Shown one piece after another: positions 1 through 12,432 of a stretch of DNA of 64,000 bases. Below the pieces are notes generated by a model. The model ran no database searches and was not told the DNA's origin. It saw only the letters and a list, made by a program, of their open reading frames with translations. How positions within the stretch are numbered: position 1 is the stretch's first letter; every line of letters begins with the position of its first letter. Both the position numbers and the translations under genes were made by a program. Source of the DNA: Mesorhizobium sp. WSM3862 (GTDB taxonomy: Bacteria > Pseudomonadota > Alphaproteobacteria > Rhizobiales > Rhizobiaceae); contig NZ_NSGE01000005.1 of assembly GCF_002294985.1 (NCBI RefSeq), positions 201,001 through 265,000 of the forward strand. Reading direction: 5' to 3'.

Positions 1-1
1 C

Positions 2-241
2 GAATGCGATGCACAGAATCTTGGTCGTCGGGCAATACACATATACGCCGATGGCCGCATGCTCCTCGCATATCCCGGAGGCCTCGACGGCGACCACTTG
101 CCCGAGGGGGAGCTGCCTACGGTGGAAGAGGCCGAGCACGATGGTTTGCAAACCCGCGAGATTGCCAAAGCGGAGTTCGACGCGCTTTGGGCTGCACTGT
201 CTCGCCTGGAAGGCACGGATGAACTCCGGGCCGGCGGCTAA
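2..241 (+). CDS. C-terminal part of an unknown protein (5' end outside window)
   Basis: The frame is open from the window edge to a TAA at 239-241, giving about 79 residues without a start. The stretch is acidic and ends in a helix-like segment rich in Glu, Ala and Leu. Codon use is GC-rich like the neighbours, and the other frames here look like shadows. Its last four bases overlap the end of phoB, which converges from the other strand. I do not recognise the family and infer no function. Confidence 0.5.
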   Translation, partial: ECDAQNLGRRAIHIYADGRMLLAYPGGLDGDHLPEGELPTVEEAEHDGLQTREIAKAEFDALWAALSRLEGTDELRAGG

Positions 242-927
242 TCTTCCCTGATCGCGTAGCCCGCCCCGCGAATGGTGCGGATCACATCGGGCATCCGGCC
301 GTTGTTGACCGCCTTGCGCAGGCGGCCGACATGCACGTCCACGGTGCGCTCGTCGATATAGATCGTCTCGCCCCAGACATTGTCGAGCAGCTGGCTGCGC
401 GAGAACACCCGGCCGGGATGCCGCATCATGAATTCGAGCAGCCTGAACTCGGTCGGGCCGAGCCGGATCTCGCTCTTCTTGCGGTAGACGCGATGCGATT
501 CGCGATCGAGCACGATGTCGCCGACCTTGAGCACGCTGGACAGCACCTCCGGCTTGGCGCGGCGCAGCAGCGCCTTGACCCTGGCCATGAATTCCGGCGT
601 CGAGAACGGCTTGACCAGATAGTCGTCGGCGCCGGTCGAGAGGCCGCGCACCCTGTCGCTTTCCTCGCCGCGCGCGGTCAGCATGATGATCGGCAGGCGT
701 TCGGTCTCGGGCCGCATCCTGAGGCGCCGGCAAAGCTCGATGCCGGACACCGCCGGCACCATCCAGTCGAGCACCAGAAGGTCGGGCACATTCTCCTGCA
801 GGCGGATCTCGGCCTCGTCGCCGCGCGTCACCACCTCGACCTGATAGCCCTCGGATTCGAGGTTGTAGCGGAGCAGCACCCCCAGCGGCTCCTCGTCCTC
901 CACCACCATGATGCGTGGCGCGATCAT
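238..927 (-). CDS. phoB: Phosphate regulon response regulator PhoB
   Basis: This 229-residue OmpR-class response regulator has an N-terminal receiver domain (about residues 5-120, acidic pair VEDEE, phospho-acceptor Asp in LVLDWMVP, Lys in LVKPF) and a C-terminal winged helix (about 130-226) containing ERTVDVHVGRLRKA. When phosphorylated, PhoB binds Pho boxes and activates phosphate-starvation genes. It is the last gene of pstSCAB-phoU-phoB, 19 bp after phoU, so it is probably co-transcribed and autoregulated through the Pho box before pstS. The partner kinase gene phoR, usually nearby, is not in this window. Confidence 0.96.
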   Translation of the reverse strand: MIAPRIMVVEDEEPLGVLLRYNLESEGYQVEVVTRGDEAEIRLQENVPDLLVLDWMVPAVSGIELCRRLRMRPETERLPIIMLTARGEESDRVRGLSTGADDYLVKPFSTPEFMARVKALLRRAKPEVLSSVLKVGDIVLDRESHRVYRKKSEIRLGPTEFRLLEFMMRHPGRVFSRSQLLDNVWGETIYIDERTVDVHVGRLRKAVNNGRMPDVIRTIRGAGYAIRED

Positions 928-946
928 TTAGCAGGCACCTTCGCTG

Positions 947-1651
947 TCAGGCCGCCGGCGCCGACATCGCCGTCTCGTCCTGCTTAGGACGATTCGCGGG
1001 CAATTGCGTGCCGGTCAGCACATAGTAGGCGTTCTCGGCGATGTTGGTGACGTGGTCGCCGATGCGCTCCAGATTCTTGGCGCAGAACAACAGATGCGTG
1101 CAAGCCGTGATGTTGCGCGGATCCTCCATCATGTAGGTCAGGAGCTCACGGAAGACGGAGGTGTATTTGACGTCGATGCGCTCGTCGTCGTTGCGGAGCT
1201 TGGCGAGCGCCGTGGCGTCGCCGGCCGCGTATTCCTCGATCACGCCCTGGACCTGGATCAGCACCAGCTGCGCCATCGAGTCGATTGAGTGCGAAAGGTC
1301 GCGCGGCGCGGCGCTGATGCCGACCGAGCCGACGCGCTTAGCGATGTTCTTGGCAAGGTCGCCGATGCGCTCAAGATCGCCGGCCATCCGGATGGCGCCA
1401 ACGACGCTGCGCAGGTCGTCGGCCATCGGCTGGCGTTTGGCAATCAGCGTGATGGCGCGATCGTCGAGCTCGCGTTGGCGCGCGTCCATGATGGCATCGT
1501 CGGAGACCACGCGCTGCGCCAGCGCGTTGTCGGAATTCAGCAGAGCCTTGGTCGACGCGCCGACCATCGAGCCGGCAAGATCGCCCATGTCGCGGATGAG
1601 CTGGCTGATCTGCCTCAGATCCTCGTCGAAGGAAGCGACCGTATGGGCCAT
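947..1651 (-). CDS. phoU: Phosphate transport system regulator PhoU
   Basis: The 234-residue protein is made of two tandem three-helix PhoU repeats, each with an ERIGD-type metal-binding motif (LERIGDLAKNIA and LERIGDHVTNIA). PhoU links the Pst importer to the PhoR/PhoB pair and dampens Pho signalling when phosphate is plentiful. The ATG at 1651 was chosen because it follows a GAGGA ribosome site and begins the conserved family N-terminus; the frame is open further upstream but only through the pstB gene. It lies 20 bp after pstB and 19 bp before phoB. Confidence 0.95.
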   Translation of the reverse strand: MAHTVASFDEDLRQISQLIRDMGDLAGSMVGASTKALLNSDNALAQRVVSDDAIMDARQRELDDRAITLIAKRQPMADDLRSVVGAIRMAGDLERIGDLAKNIAKRVGSVGISAAPRDLSHSIDSMAQLVLIQVQGVIEEYAAGDATALAKLRNDDERIDVKYTSVFRELLTYMMEDPRNITACTHLLFCAKNLERIGDHVTNIAENAYYVLTGTQLPANRPKQDETAMSAPAA

Positions 1652-1671
1652 GTTTATGTCCTCGTATGAAC

Positions 1672-2475
1672 TCAGCCGAAGCGGCCGGTGATGTAGTCCT
1701 GCGTGCGCTTCTCGCGGGGCGAGGTGAAAATCTTTTCGGTCCGGTCGAATTCGATCAGCTCGCCGAGATACATGAACGCGGTCTGCCGCGAGACGCGCGC
1801 GGCCTGCTGCATGTTGTGGGTGACGATCACGATCGTGTAGTCGGCCTGTAGCTCGTCGATCAGCTCCTCGATCTTGGCGGTCGACAGCGGATCGAGTGCC
1901 GATGCCGGCTCGTCGAGCAGGATGACCTCCGGCTTCACCGCCACGGTGCGGGCGATGCAGAGCCGCTGCTGCTGGCCGCCCGAAAGGCTCTGGCCACTGG
2001 CGTTGAGCTTGTCCTTGACCTCGTTCCACAGCGCGGCGCGCTTCAGCGCCTGTTCGACGCGATTGTCCATCTCGGCCTTGCTTATCTTCTCATACAGCCT
2101 GACGCCGAAGGCGATGTTCTCGTAGATCGACATCGGGAACGGCGTCGGCTTCTGGAACACCATGCCGATCTTGGTCCTGAGCAGGTTGAGGTCCTGCGAG
2201 CGGTCGAGGATGTTCTTGCCGTCGAGCAGCACCTGGCCTTCGGCGCTCTGCTTCGGGTAGAGCTCGTAGATGCGGTTGAGCACGCGCAGCAGCGTCGACT
2301 TTCCGCAGCCCGAAGGTCCGATGAAGGCGGTGACGCTGCGCTCGGGCAGCGACAGGTTGATGTCCTTCAGCGCCTTCGACTGGCCATAGTAGAAGTTGAG
2401 GTTCTTGACTTCGATCTTGGCCTTCTCGGCGGTCGTCTCGGCTACGTTCAGGTCGGTGGACAACATCGGTTTCAT
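1672..2475 (-). CDS. pstB: Phosphate ABC transporter ATP-binding protein PstB
   Basis: The 267-residue ATPase of the high-affinity phosphate importer carries Walker [10 protein letters not shown], signature LSGGQQQR, Walker B VILLDEP and an H-loop in IVTHNMQQA, the usual PstB pattern. It acts on the cytoplasmic face with PstA and PstC. The ATG at 2475 overlaps the pstA stop as ATGA, which indicates translational coupling; a longer in-frame extension exists but runs inside pstA. The N-terminus is about ten residues longer than in E. coli PstB. Confidence 0.96.
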   Translation of the reverse strand: MKPMLSTDLNVAETTAEKAKIEVKNLNFYYGQSKALKDINLSLPERSVTAFIGPSGCGKSTLLRVLNRIYELYPKQSAEGQVLLDGKNILDRSQDLNLLRTKIGMVFQKPTPFPMSIYENIAFGVRLYEKISKAEMDNRVEQALKRAALWNEVKDKLNASGQSLSGGQQQRLCIARTVAVKPEVILLDEPASALDPLSTAKIEELIDELQADYTIVIVTHNMQQAARVSRQTAFMYLGELIEFDRTEKIFTSPREKRTQDYITGRFG

Positions 2476-3323
2476 CTGTCCTCTCTGCGTCCGGTAAGGC
2501 TGCGGGCGAAGATGCTCAGCCCGAGAACCGTCAGGGTGATTATGAGTGCGCCCGTCCAGGCCAGTTGCTGCCATTCCTCATAAGGGCTCAGCGCAAACTG
2601 GAAGATGGTCACCGGCAGGCTGGCCATCGGCGCGTTGAGATTGCTCGACCAGAACTGGTTGTTGAGCGCGGTGAAGAGCAGCGGCGCCGTCTCGCCCGAA
2701 ATGCGGGCGATCGCCAGCAATATGCCGGTGACGATGCCGGACAGTGCGGCGCGATAGGCGACCGAGCGGATCACCACCCAGCGCGGCGCGCCGATGGCGG
2801 TGCCAGCCTCGCGCAGCGCGTTGGGCACAAGGTTCAGCATGTCCTCGGTGGTGCGCACTACCACGGGGATCACCAGGATCGACAGCGCCACCGCGCCGGC
2901 GATCGCCGAGAAATGACCCATCGGCCGCACCATCAGCTCGTAGACGAACAGGCCGACGATGATCGACGGCGCCGACAACAGGATGTCGTTGATGAAGCGC
3001 ACCACCGTGGTGAGGCGCGAGAAGCGCCCGTACTCGGCCATATAGGTTCCGGCGAGCACGCCGATCGGCGTGCCGACGACGATGCCGATCACGGTCATCA
3101 CGATGCTGCCGTAGATGGCGTTGAGCAGGCCGCCGGCGTCGCCGGGCGGCGGTGTCATTTGCGTGAACACCGAAAGCGAGAGCCCCGAGAGCCCCTTATA
3201 GAGAAGGGCGCCGAGGATCAGCGCCAGCCAGACGAGGCCGATGCCCGCCGCTATGGTGCACAGCGCCATCATCACGGCGTTCTTGCGCTTGCGGCTTCGG
3301 TGGAGCGATGCGGCTGTCGACAT
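2472..3323 (-). CDS. pstA: Phosphate ABC transporter permease PstA
   Basis: This 283-residue membrane protein has about six hydrophobic segments and the inner-membrane component signature near residues 190-215 ([11 protein letters not shown], the EAA loop that contacts PstB). With PstC it forms the phosphate channel. It starts 3 bp after the pstC stop and overlaps pstB by 4 bp, so the three genes form a coupled unit. Confidence 0.95.
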   Translation of the reverse strand: MSTAASLHRSRKRKNAVMMALCTIAAGIGLVWLALILGALLYKGLSGLSLSVFTQMTPPPGDAGGLLNAIYGSIVMTVIGIVVGTPIGVLAGTYMAEYGRFSRLTTVVRFINDILLSAPSIIVGLFVYELMVRPMGHFSAIAGAVALSILVIPVVVRTTEDMLNLVPNALREAGTAIGAPRWVVIRSVAYRAALSGIVTGILLAIARISGETAPLLFTALNNQFWSSNLNAPMASLPVTIFQFALSPYEEWQQLAWTGALIITLTVLGLSIFARSLTGRREDR

Positions 3324-3326
3324 CGG

Positions 3327-4313
3327 TCAGGCTCCCGTGCGGCTATCGATGCGCAACAGCATGTAGCGTGCGAGCGCGAGGATGATGAAGGTGATGATGA
3401 ACAGGATCAGTCCGAGCGCCACCAGTGAGGACGTGTAAAGCTCGCCGTCGGCTTCGGTGAATTCGTTGGCGATGGTCGCCGAGATCGTCGTGCCGGGCGC
3501 AAACAGCGAGGCGCTGATGCGGTGCGCGTTGCCGATGACGAAGGTGACGGCCATCGTCTCGCCGAGCGCGCGGCCAAGACCGAGCATGACGCCGCCCATG
3601 ATGCCGACCCGCGTATAGGGGATGACCACACGCCGGGTCACTTCCCAGGTCGTGCAGCCGATGCCGTAGGCCGATTCCTTCAGCACCGCTGGCACCGTGT
3701 CGAACACGTCCTTGGTGATCGAGGTGATGAAGGGCAGCACCATGATGGCCAGGATCAGCGACGACGTCAGCAGGCCGATGCCGTAGGGCGGACCGGCAAA
3801 CAGGCTGGCGAGACCCGGTATGCCGTGGAAAAGATTGATGATGAACGGCTGTACCGTCGTCTGCAGGAATGGCGCGAAGACGAACAGGCCCCAGATGCCG
3901 TAGATGATCGAGGGAATGCCGGCGAGCAGCTCGACCGCGATACCGATCGGGCGCCTGAGCGGGCGCGGGCAGAGCTCGGTCAGGAAGACGGCGATGCCGA
4001 TGCCGATCGGCACGGCAATGAGGATGGCGATGGCCGAAGTGACGACGGTGCCGTAGATGGGCGCGAGCGCGCCGAAATTCTCGGTCACCGGATTCCAGGA
4101 TTCAGTCGTCAGGAAGGAGAAGCCGAACTTCGACAGCGCCTCCCACGAGCCGGCGATCAGCGAGACCGCGACGCCGCCCAGAAGAACCAGCACGAGTATG
4201 GCGGAGAGACGCGTGACCGTTCGGAAGATCGTGTCGGTCAGGGCGAAGCGGCGCACCGTCGCTTCCCTGGTCCGTATGGCGGACGATGTCACGGCTTCGG
4301 AAACGGCTGTCAT
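3327..4313 (-). CDS. pstC: Phosphate ABC transporter permease PstC
   Basis: This 328-residue permease has a cytoplasmic N-terminus of roughly 30 residues, about six membrane segments and an EAA-type loop (KESAYGIGCTTWEV). It pairs with PstA. The start at 4313 follows a GAGGGG ribosome site. It is separated from pstS by 64 bp that hold a strong hairpin, while the rest of the operon is nearly contiguous. Confidence 0.95.
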   Translation of the reverse strand: MTAVSEAVTSSAIRTREATVRRFALTDTIFRTVTRLSAILVLVLLGGVAVSLIAGSWEALSKFGFSFLTTESWNPVTENFGALAPIYGTVVTSAIAILIAVPIGIGIAVFLTELCPRPLRRPIGIAVELLAGIPSIIYGIWGLFVFAPFLQTTVQPFIINLFHGIPGLASLFAGPPYGIGLLTSSLILAIMVLPFITSITKDVFDTVPAVLKESAYGIGCTTWEVTRRVVIPYTRVGIMGGVMLGLGRALGETMAVTFVIGNAHRISASLFAPGTTISATIANEFTEADGELYTSSLVALGLILFIITFIILALARYMLLRIDSRTGA

Positions 4314-4340
4314 TTCGCCCCTCGCATTTCGAAAGAGACA

Positions 4341-4363
4341 GGAGGGCGCCAGCGGCGCCCTCC
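4341..4363 (-). terminator. Hairpin between pstS and pstC (attenuator or mRNA stabiliser)
   Basis: A perfect 10-bp stem (GGAGGGCGCC paired with GGCGCCCTCC) around a 3-base loop lies just after the pstS stop. In the direction of the operon only a weak T-rich tract follows. Such a structure would stop part of the transcripts or protect the 3' end of pstS mRNA, giving more binding protein than permease. The structure is seen directly; the role is inferred. Confidence 0.7.
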
Positions 4364-4377
4364 TTATTCCGTAGGAA

Positions 4378-5436
4378 TTACATGCCGGAGTAGAGCGGCT
4401 TGCCGTTGCTGTCGACGATGTCCTTGCTCCACATTTCCTCGACGCTCTTCACGACCGCGTCGGGCATCGGAACATAGTCCAGCTCGGCGGCCATGTCGTC
4501 GCCCTTGGCGTAGGACCAGGCGAAGAACTTGAGTGCTTCGGTGGTGGCCGCCGCATCATCGGGCTTCTGGTAGACGAGGATCCAGGTCGCGGAGGTCATC
4601 GGCCAGCTTTCAGCACCAGCCTGGTTGGCCAGAATGACGCCGTAGCCAGGCTTGGAGCTCCAGTCGGCATTGGCTGCAGCGGCCGAGAACGCGGCAGCGG
4701 TCGGCTCTACCTTCTTGCCGTCCTTATTGATCAGGTCGGTATAGGTGAGCTTGTTCTGCTTGGCATAGGCATACTCGACATAGCCGATCGCGCCACCGGT
4801 CTGCGCGACGTTGTTGGCGACGCCTTCGTTGCCCTTGGCGCCGATGCCCACCGGCCACTCGAGCGCGGTATTGACGCCGACCTTCGACTTCCAGTCGGCG
4901 CTGACTTCGGCCAGATAGTAGCTGAAGTTGAACGTGGTGCCCGAGCCGTCCGAACGGTGGACGACCGCGATCGCCTGGTCGGGCAGCTTGACGTCGGGGT
5001 TGAGCTTCTTGATCGCCTCGTCGTTCCAGTTGGTGATCTTGCCGACGAAGATGTCGGCCAGCGTCGGGCCGTCGAGCACCAGTTCGCCCGGCTTGACACC
5101 TTCGAGGTTGACGACCGGAACGATGCCGCCCATCACCATCGGGAACTGCGCGAGCCCGGTCGACTTGAGATCCTCGCCCTTGAGCGGCGCGTCCGAGGCG
5201 CCGAAGGTCACGGTCTTGGCCTTGATCTGCTTGATGCCGCCGCCGGAGCCGATCGACTGATAGTTGAGACCGATGCCGGTCTCCTTTTTGTAGGCGTCGG
5301 CCCACTTGGCATAGATCGGATAGGGGAAGGTAGCGCCGGCACCGGAGATGTCGGCCGCCATAGCGGCGGAGAGGGAAAGCGTGGATGCCGCAGCCATTGC
5401 AATCGCAACGGCCGCCGAGCGGATGAAATGTCTCAT
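4378..5436 (-). CDS. pstS: Periplasmic phosphate-binding protein PstS
   Basis: This 352-residue protein begins with a Sec signal peptide (Arg then a hydrophobic run, cleavage near AMA-AD at residues 26-28) and has the PstS phosphate-site segments [28 protein letters not shown] and [10 protein letters not shown]. It delivers periplasmic phosphate to PstCAB. An AGGAG ribosome site precedes the ATG, and a Pho box lies about 80 bp upstream, as expected for the first gene of a phosphate-starvation operon. Confidence 0.97.
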   Translation of the reverse strand: MRHFIRSAAVAIAMAAASTLSLSAAMAADISGAGATFPYPIYAKWADAYKKETGIGLNYQSIGSGGGIKQIKAKTVTFGASDAPLKGEDLKSTGLAQFPMVMGGIVPVVNLEGVKPGELVLDGPTLADIFVGKITNWNDEAIKKLNPDVKLPDQAIAVVHRSDGSGTTFNFSYYLAEVSADWKSKVGVNTALEWPVGIGAKGNEGVANNVAQTGGAIGYVEYAYAKQNKLTYTDLINKDGKKVEPTAAAFSAAAANADWSSKPGYGVILANQAGAESWPMTSATWILVYQKPDDAAATTEALKFFAWSYAKGDDMAAELDYVPMPDAVVKSVEEMWSKDIVDSNGKPLYSGM

Positions 5437-5515
5437 GTGGCCTGCTCCTGTTCGGAATATGGTCTTTCGGCAACCCTTGTCTATCGGCGCCTGGTGAGCG
5501 CAATAGACTTCGATT

Positions 5516-5544
5516 ATTACAGTCGCATGACAGTTTCGTGTCAG
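5516..5544 (-). promoter_or_regulatory. Pho box: three 11-bp-spaced PhoB repeats before pstS
   Basis: Read on the minus strand, three heptamers CTGACAC, CTGTCAT and CTGTAAT follow each other at exact 11-bp spacing. The PhoB consensus is tandem CTGTCAT-type heptamers with 4-bp AT-rich spacers. The last two form one canonical box and the first adds half of another. The box ends about 80 bp before the pstS ATG, leaving room for a -10 element and leader. A match this regular and in this place is very unlikely to be chance. Confidence 0.88.
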
Positions 5545-5953
5545 CCCGGTAACGCCTGAACAGGGATGCCTGGGGGGCCTGCGGCCGCCATTTGCGGACC
5601 GAGCCGAAGTTTGCCGCGGGAATCAGCAGCTTGTCCGACTTTTGAATCAAAAATTATCCCGGCGGCGGGGATCTCCGGCCGCCGGGAAATAAAATCCGGA
5701 CGAGAGCGCGTTGCCTGTGCGCCAGAGCGGATCATGGCCTGGCCATCGCCGAAAACAGGTCCGTTGGGGTAGAGTCGACGCTGTTCCTTGCCGGCGGTCG
5801 CTGCTCCCGCCCGTAACCGAAGGGCGGAATCGACAGCAGCCATTGTCCTGACCTGGCCTTCGTTTTGTATGGTGCGATCACACCATATGTCTGCGTTGGA
5901 CGCAGATGACGGGCCTCGTCGACGACGCCGTGAACGGCCGCGCAGAAAGGCTG
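5545..5953. other. Intergenic region between the pst operon and a hybrid kinase, no gene seen
   Basis: About 400 bp follow the Pho box before the end of the kinase gene. The short frames here do not resemble proteins and no tRNA was seen. It contains no clear terminator for the kinase gene. In many rhizobia a phoR gene lies upstream of pstS; none is here. Confidence 0.6.
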
Positions 5954-9331
<3,378 letters not shown>

Positions 9332-9537
9332 CCCTACCCCCAGGCCGAACCCTCCCGGTTCGTCGGCGGAATGTGCCCGACAAGCATTAACGATCGGCTA
9401 ACCTTAACGATTCGCACCCGAACACGCCCGATGCCGTTAACGGGTTTTAGGCGGACGCCGGTCCGACCTCGCTGCGGTAATCCGTCCGTTGGCGAACCCA
9501 CCGCTGCCGGGCTATAAAATCGGTGGGGGTATAGCTG

Positions 9538-9876
9538 ATGCTTGGTCGAATGCTGACTTTTGTTCTCTGTCCGGCGCTGCTCGCGGCAAGCGGCTGCACG
9601 CGCAGCGACGACGGAACCGTCATCATTCCAAGCCGGATGGACGTCAGGCGCATTTGGGACAAGGCCCCGCCAGGAACAACAGCTTCGCGGCAGATCGCGA
9701 CGGACGTATTTCCTCAGCCGCCGAGCGCCCCGGTGAGTTCCCCCAGTCGAAGACGTGTTTCGACGGCCCCTTCCTTTCAGCCGGATTTGGCTGATGCGTC
9801 CTCCCAGCCACAGAAGGCGCTCGCCTGCCGGAATGTCAGCGAACCCGGTAAGCGCTATCGCGTCGTCTGCGAGTAG
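9538..9876 (+). CDS. Small putative lipoprotein
   Basis: The 112-residue product starts with a type II signal peptide and lipobox LLAASGC (Cys near residue 20), followed by a proline- and serine-rich segment and a short C-terminal part with two more Cys (ACRNV and VVCE). It is probably anchored to the inner leaflet of the outer membrane or to the inner membrane. A GGGGGT stretch precedes the ATG at 9538; the ATG at 9550 is an alternative. I do not recognise a named family. Confidence 0.6.
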   Translation: MLGRMLTFVLCPALLAASGCTRSDDGTVIIPSRMDVRRIWDKAPPGTTASRQIATDVFPQPPSAPVSSPSRRRVSTAPSFQPDLADASSQPQKALACRNVSEPGKRYRVVCE

Positions 9877-9971
9877 CCTCGTAGCTACGATAAGATCGCG
9901 TGTTTCCTCACTGCGCGTGAAACCTTTGTGTGGTGTCTGGCGTTATCGGCGCAGCACGAAGGGGAGCGAAG

Positions 9972-10193
9972 ATGTCTGTTCATTTCACCGTCTCAGGCCT
10001 AACGAGAAACCTGATCCATTCGCTTGGACTGGATCACGAGCGGGCCCCGAGGCGTCTGACACCCGAGCAAAATCTATTGCTGGAATGCTATCTGGCCGGA
10101 CAAATTCCGGAATCGGCCTGGAGCGACTATGTCTTCGAGATGCCGCAACTGGAAAAACACGCCAATGCCCGCCGCGGGCGCAATCCGGCGTAG
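9972..10193 (+). CDS. Small hypothetical protein
   Basis: The 73-residue frame begins at an ATG preceded by GGGGAG. It is largely polar, with a segment rich in Leu, Glu and aromatic residues in the middle and a basic end. No signal peptide or membrane segment is visible. The residue mix resembles a folded helical protein rather than a shadow frame, but I cannot assign a family. Confidence 0.5.
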   Translation: MSVHFTVSGLTRNLIHSLGLDHERAPRRLTPEQNLLLECYLAGQIPESAWSDYVFEMPQLEKHANARRGRNPA

Positions 10194-10282
10194 CGCTGTC
10201 CAGCAGCAAAGCGCCTCTTAGAAAGCATAGCCGTGTTTTCTATTGGAAATCGGCGAAGGCGAAACTGGGCAACTTGGCAGTT

Positions 10283-10672
10283 CTACTGCTGAATTGCTTT
10301 GGCGTTGTCCTTCGGCGAATTGAACTGAAGCGTAAAGATCTTCCCGGGAATTCCTTTGGCAAGCTCCGGCGAAAAGCTGAGCGGCAGGCAGTTCCGCAGG
10401 GCGACGGTCGCCGCGTCGACATAGGCCTGACGCGCCTTGTCATCGCCGTTGACCTTGATGGCCGTTGGCTTCGGCGGGCCGATCAGCGTGCCGTCGCGCT
10501 TGAAGCTGAAACTCAAGGTGACCGAGGCAGTTCCGGCTTCGGCCGGCGGCGTCCAGCACGCCTGCAGCGCGGCGCCGACCTCGTTCATCGTGTTGAGCGA
10601 TGCGGCATCTGCCGGAAAAGGCATCGCCAGCAGCGCGCCTGCGATCGCTGAAAGTCTAGCCGTGCTTCTCAT
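10283..10672 (-). CDS. Small exported protein, TonB C-terminal-like
   Basis: The 129-residue product has a signal peptide (cleavage near ADA at about residue 20) and a domain with the pattern seen in TonB/TolA C-terminal folds: FSFKRDGTLIGPPKP followed by a helix with NCLPLSFSPEL. Two Cys (ACW and NCL) could form a disulfide. The ATG at 10672 is preceded by GAGGA; an upstream ATG at 10705 adds eleven polar residues before the signal peptide and is less likely. No tonB or exbBD genes are adjacent, so its role is open. Confidence 0.65.
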   Translation of the reverse strand: MRSTARLSAIAGALLAMPFPADAASLNTMNEVGAALQACWTPPAEAGTASVTLSFSFKRDGTLIGPPKPTAIKVNGDDKARQAYVDAATVALRNCLPLSFSPELAKGIPGKIFTLQFNSPKDNAKAIQQ

Positions 10673-10926
10673 GGCTTTGTCCTCGCCGCTTTCGCCCGTT
10701 CGCATGGTACGATCAACGACGCGGATGACAATAGAATTTCAACCGCGCCGGCACCCGATAAAATCATGCTGCCGTGACGCTGGCGCGCCGGCGGAAAAGC
10801 AAAAAGGCCGGCGCTGAGCCGACCTTTCCTTCTCCTCGGCAATCGCGCCAGTACATCCGTGGTCGCAGCGAGGACCGAGACACTAGACAAGGGTTTGGTT
10901 AACGAAACCCTAACCTCGCACATTTC

Positions 10927-11829
10927 TTAAGCAGTGGCCTGAGCCTTCACATGGGCGATGTAGCCGCGCACGTCACCGGCCGGTTCAGCATAGGCCTTGC
11001 CGAGCTTCTTCTCGATCGCAGCCATATAGTCCTTCGCCCAGTTAGGCAGCGCATAGTCGATGACCGCCAGAAACTCCAGTGTCGCCGCCAGACGGATGTC
11101 GGCGATCGACGGGTTGTTGCCGCCGATGAAAGGCTTGCCGTCCCTGAAGAAACTATGAAAGACCTCCAGCGGCTCGGCGATTGCGGCGATGGCAGCCTTT
11201 TGCGCCTCCGATTTCTTGTCGGGATGGGCATCGCTGTGGCCGACCTCGCCGGCATATTGCGGAAAGCCAAGTGCCGGATAAGTGGCCCTGGCCACATAGG
11301 GATAGAGCGTTCCGACCAGGTAGAACATGGCGCTGTCGACCATCGCCCGCTTGGCCGGCGCCTTCGGATAGAACTTGTCCAGCCCATGCTTGTTGGCGAG
11401 GTACTGCATGATTGCGCAGCTTTCCCAAAGCACGCCTCTGGGAAGTCCTTTGTCCTCGATCATCGGAGTCAGATGCGCCGGGTTCCGCGCCAGGAATTCT
11501 GGCGTGCGCGTCAGGCCCCAGGCGTCGGTCTCGGCATGGTCGAGCCCGGCCGCTCGCGTGAACACCCGGACCGTCATGTTGTTGACGCTGGGCCTAAGCA
11601 TGCTGAGCTTGACCGCGGGCTTCTTCGCCGGCTTCGCCTTGGCTTTAAGTGCTGCCTTTGCCGTTGCTTTAGGCGCGGCTTTTGCCGTCGCTTTAGGCGC
11701 GGCTTTTGCGGCCGGCTTGACTGCTTTGGCCGACATCTTGGCCGCAGTCACCTTTGCCGCCGGCTTTGCCATCTTCGCTGCCGGCTTGGCGGCGGCTTTC
11801 TTCGTTCCCTTCGTTGCAGCCTTTGCCAT
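10927..11829 (-). CDS. Glutathione S-transferase-like protein with a histone H1-like Lys/Ala-rich N-terminal tail
   Basis: The 300-residue product has two parts. Residues 1-75 are almost only Ala, Lys, Pro and Thr in KAAPKATA-like repeats, as in bacterial H1-like proteins. From about 80 on there is a GST-type protein: a thioredoxin-like N-domain (RTPEFLARNPAHLTPMIED and the turn before ESCAIMQYLANKHGL) and an all-helical C-domain ending with NPSIADIRLAATLEF. The tail is in frame after a good GGGAGGA ribosome site, so it seems genuine. It lies 21 bp after a VOC gene. The tail may bind DNA or polyphosphate; this is inference. Confidence 0.8.
   Translation of the reverse strand: MAKAATKGTKKAAAKPAAKMAKPAAKVTAAKMSAKAVKPAAKAAPKATAKAAPKATAKAALKAKAKPAKKPAVKLSMLRPSVNNMTVRVFTRAAGLDHAETDAWGLTRTPEFLARNPAHLTPMIEDKGLPRGVLWESCAIMQYLANKHGLDKFYPKAPAKRAMVDSAMFYLVGTLYPYVARATYPALGFPQYAGEVGHSDAHPDKKSEAQKAAIAAIAEPLEVFHSFFRDGKPFIGGNNPSIADIRLAATLEFLAVIDYALPNWAKDYMAAIEKKLGKAYAEPAGDVRGYIAHVKAQATA
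11653..11712 (-). repeat. 24-bp tandem repeat encoding AAPKATAK units
   Basis: Two nearly identical 24-bp units (11653-11676 and 11677-11700) and the start of a third lie in tandem inside the Lys/Ala tail of the GST-like gene. Two or three base differences separate the units, so they look like recent slippage copies and could vary in number between strains. Confidence 0.75.
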
Positions 11830-11850
11830 CTGGTCCTCCCTCTGACCTGT

Positions 11851-12432
11851 TCAGTATGGATTTTTCGCCGCCCGGTTCTCGGACAATGTTTCGCGCGATC
11901 GCTCGACCAGCGCCTGGATGGCGTCGGCAAGGTGCGCCTCGGCGATATTGTAGTCGCCGCGCGCAACGCGGATCTTGTGCGCCGCCATCAGCACGTCGGC
12001 ATGGCTGAAGCCCGCGGGCGGCTCGAACCGGTAGGAGGCAAGCTCGATCAGCAGCCCAAGCGGATCCTCGAAATAGATCGAATCCATGAAGCCGCGATCC
12101 TTGACGCCGCTGTGCTTGATGGCGCGCTCGTCGAGCCGGCCGACTGCCTGCAGGAACGTCACGCGCGACACCGAGAACGCGATGTGGTGGACACAGCCCG
12201 TATCGGTCGGTGTGCGCCGCTTGACCGGGCTGCGGCTCTCGTCGGTGAAGACCGTGATCAGCCGGCCATCGCCCGGGTCGAAATAGAGGTGGCTTTCGCT
12301 CGCTTTGTCGAGATTGGGCTGCTCGAAGATGAATGGCATGCCGAGCACGCCTTCCCAGAAATCGATGGAGGTCTGGCGATCGGCGCCGACCAGCGTGATG
12401 TGATGGACGCCTTGCGACTGCAGTTTTTGCAT
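11851..12432 (-). CDS. VOC-family (glyoxalase/ring-cleaving dioxygenase-like) protein
   Basis: The 193-residue protein has a vicinal-oxygen-chelate fold: VHHITLVGAD at the first strand with a metal-type His, VHHIAFSV beginning the second module, and a Glu in LGLLIELASYRFEP. These are the positions of the metal triad in VOC enzymes, so it may be a metal-dependent dioxygenase or isomerase. It is shorter than two-domain ring-cleaving dioxygenases of about 300 residues. A GGAGGAG ribosome site precedes the ATG. The GST-like gene follows after 21 bp, suggesting an operon for detoxifying an electrophile or aromatic compound. Confidence 0.75.
   Translation of the reverse strand: MQKLQSQGVHHITLVGADRQTSIDFWEGVLGMPFIFEQPNLDKASESHLYFDPGDGRLITVFTDESRSPVKRRTPTDTGCVHHIAFSVSRVTFLQAVGRLDERAIKHSGVKDRGFMDSIYFEDPLGLLIELASYRFEPPAGFSHADVLMAAHKIRVARGDYNIAEAHLADAIQALVERSRETLSENRAAKNPY

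Noticed and set aside
1652..2029. N-terminal extension of phoU
   Set aside because: It runs inside pstB in another frame; the conserved PhoU start and a ribosome site are at 1651.
11640..11720. Short regular repeats that might suggest a CRISPR array
   Set aside because: The units are contiguous, without spacers, in frame in a Lys/Ala-rich coding tail.
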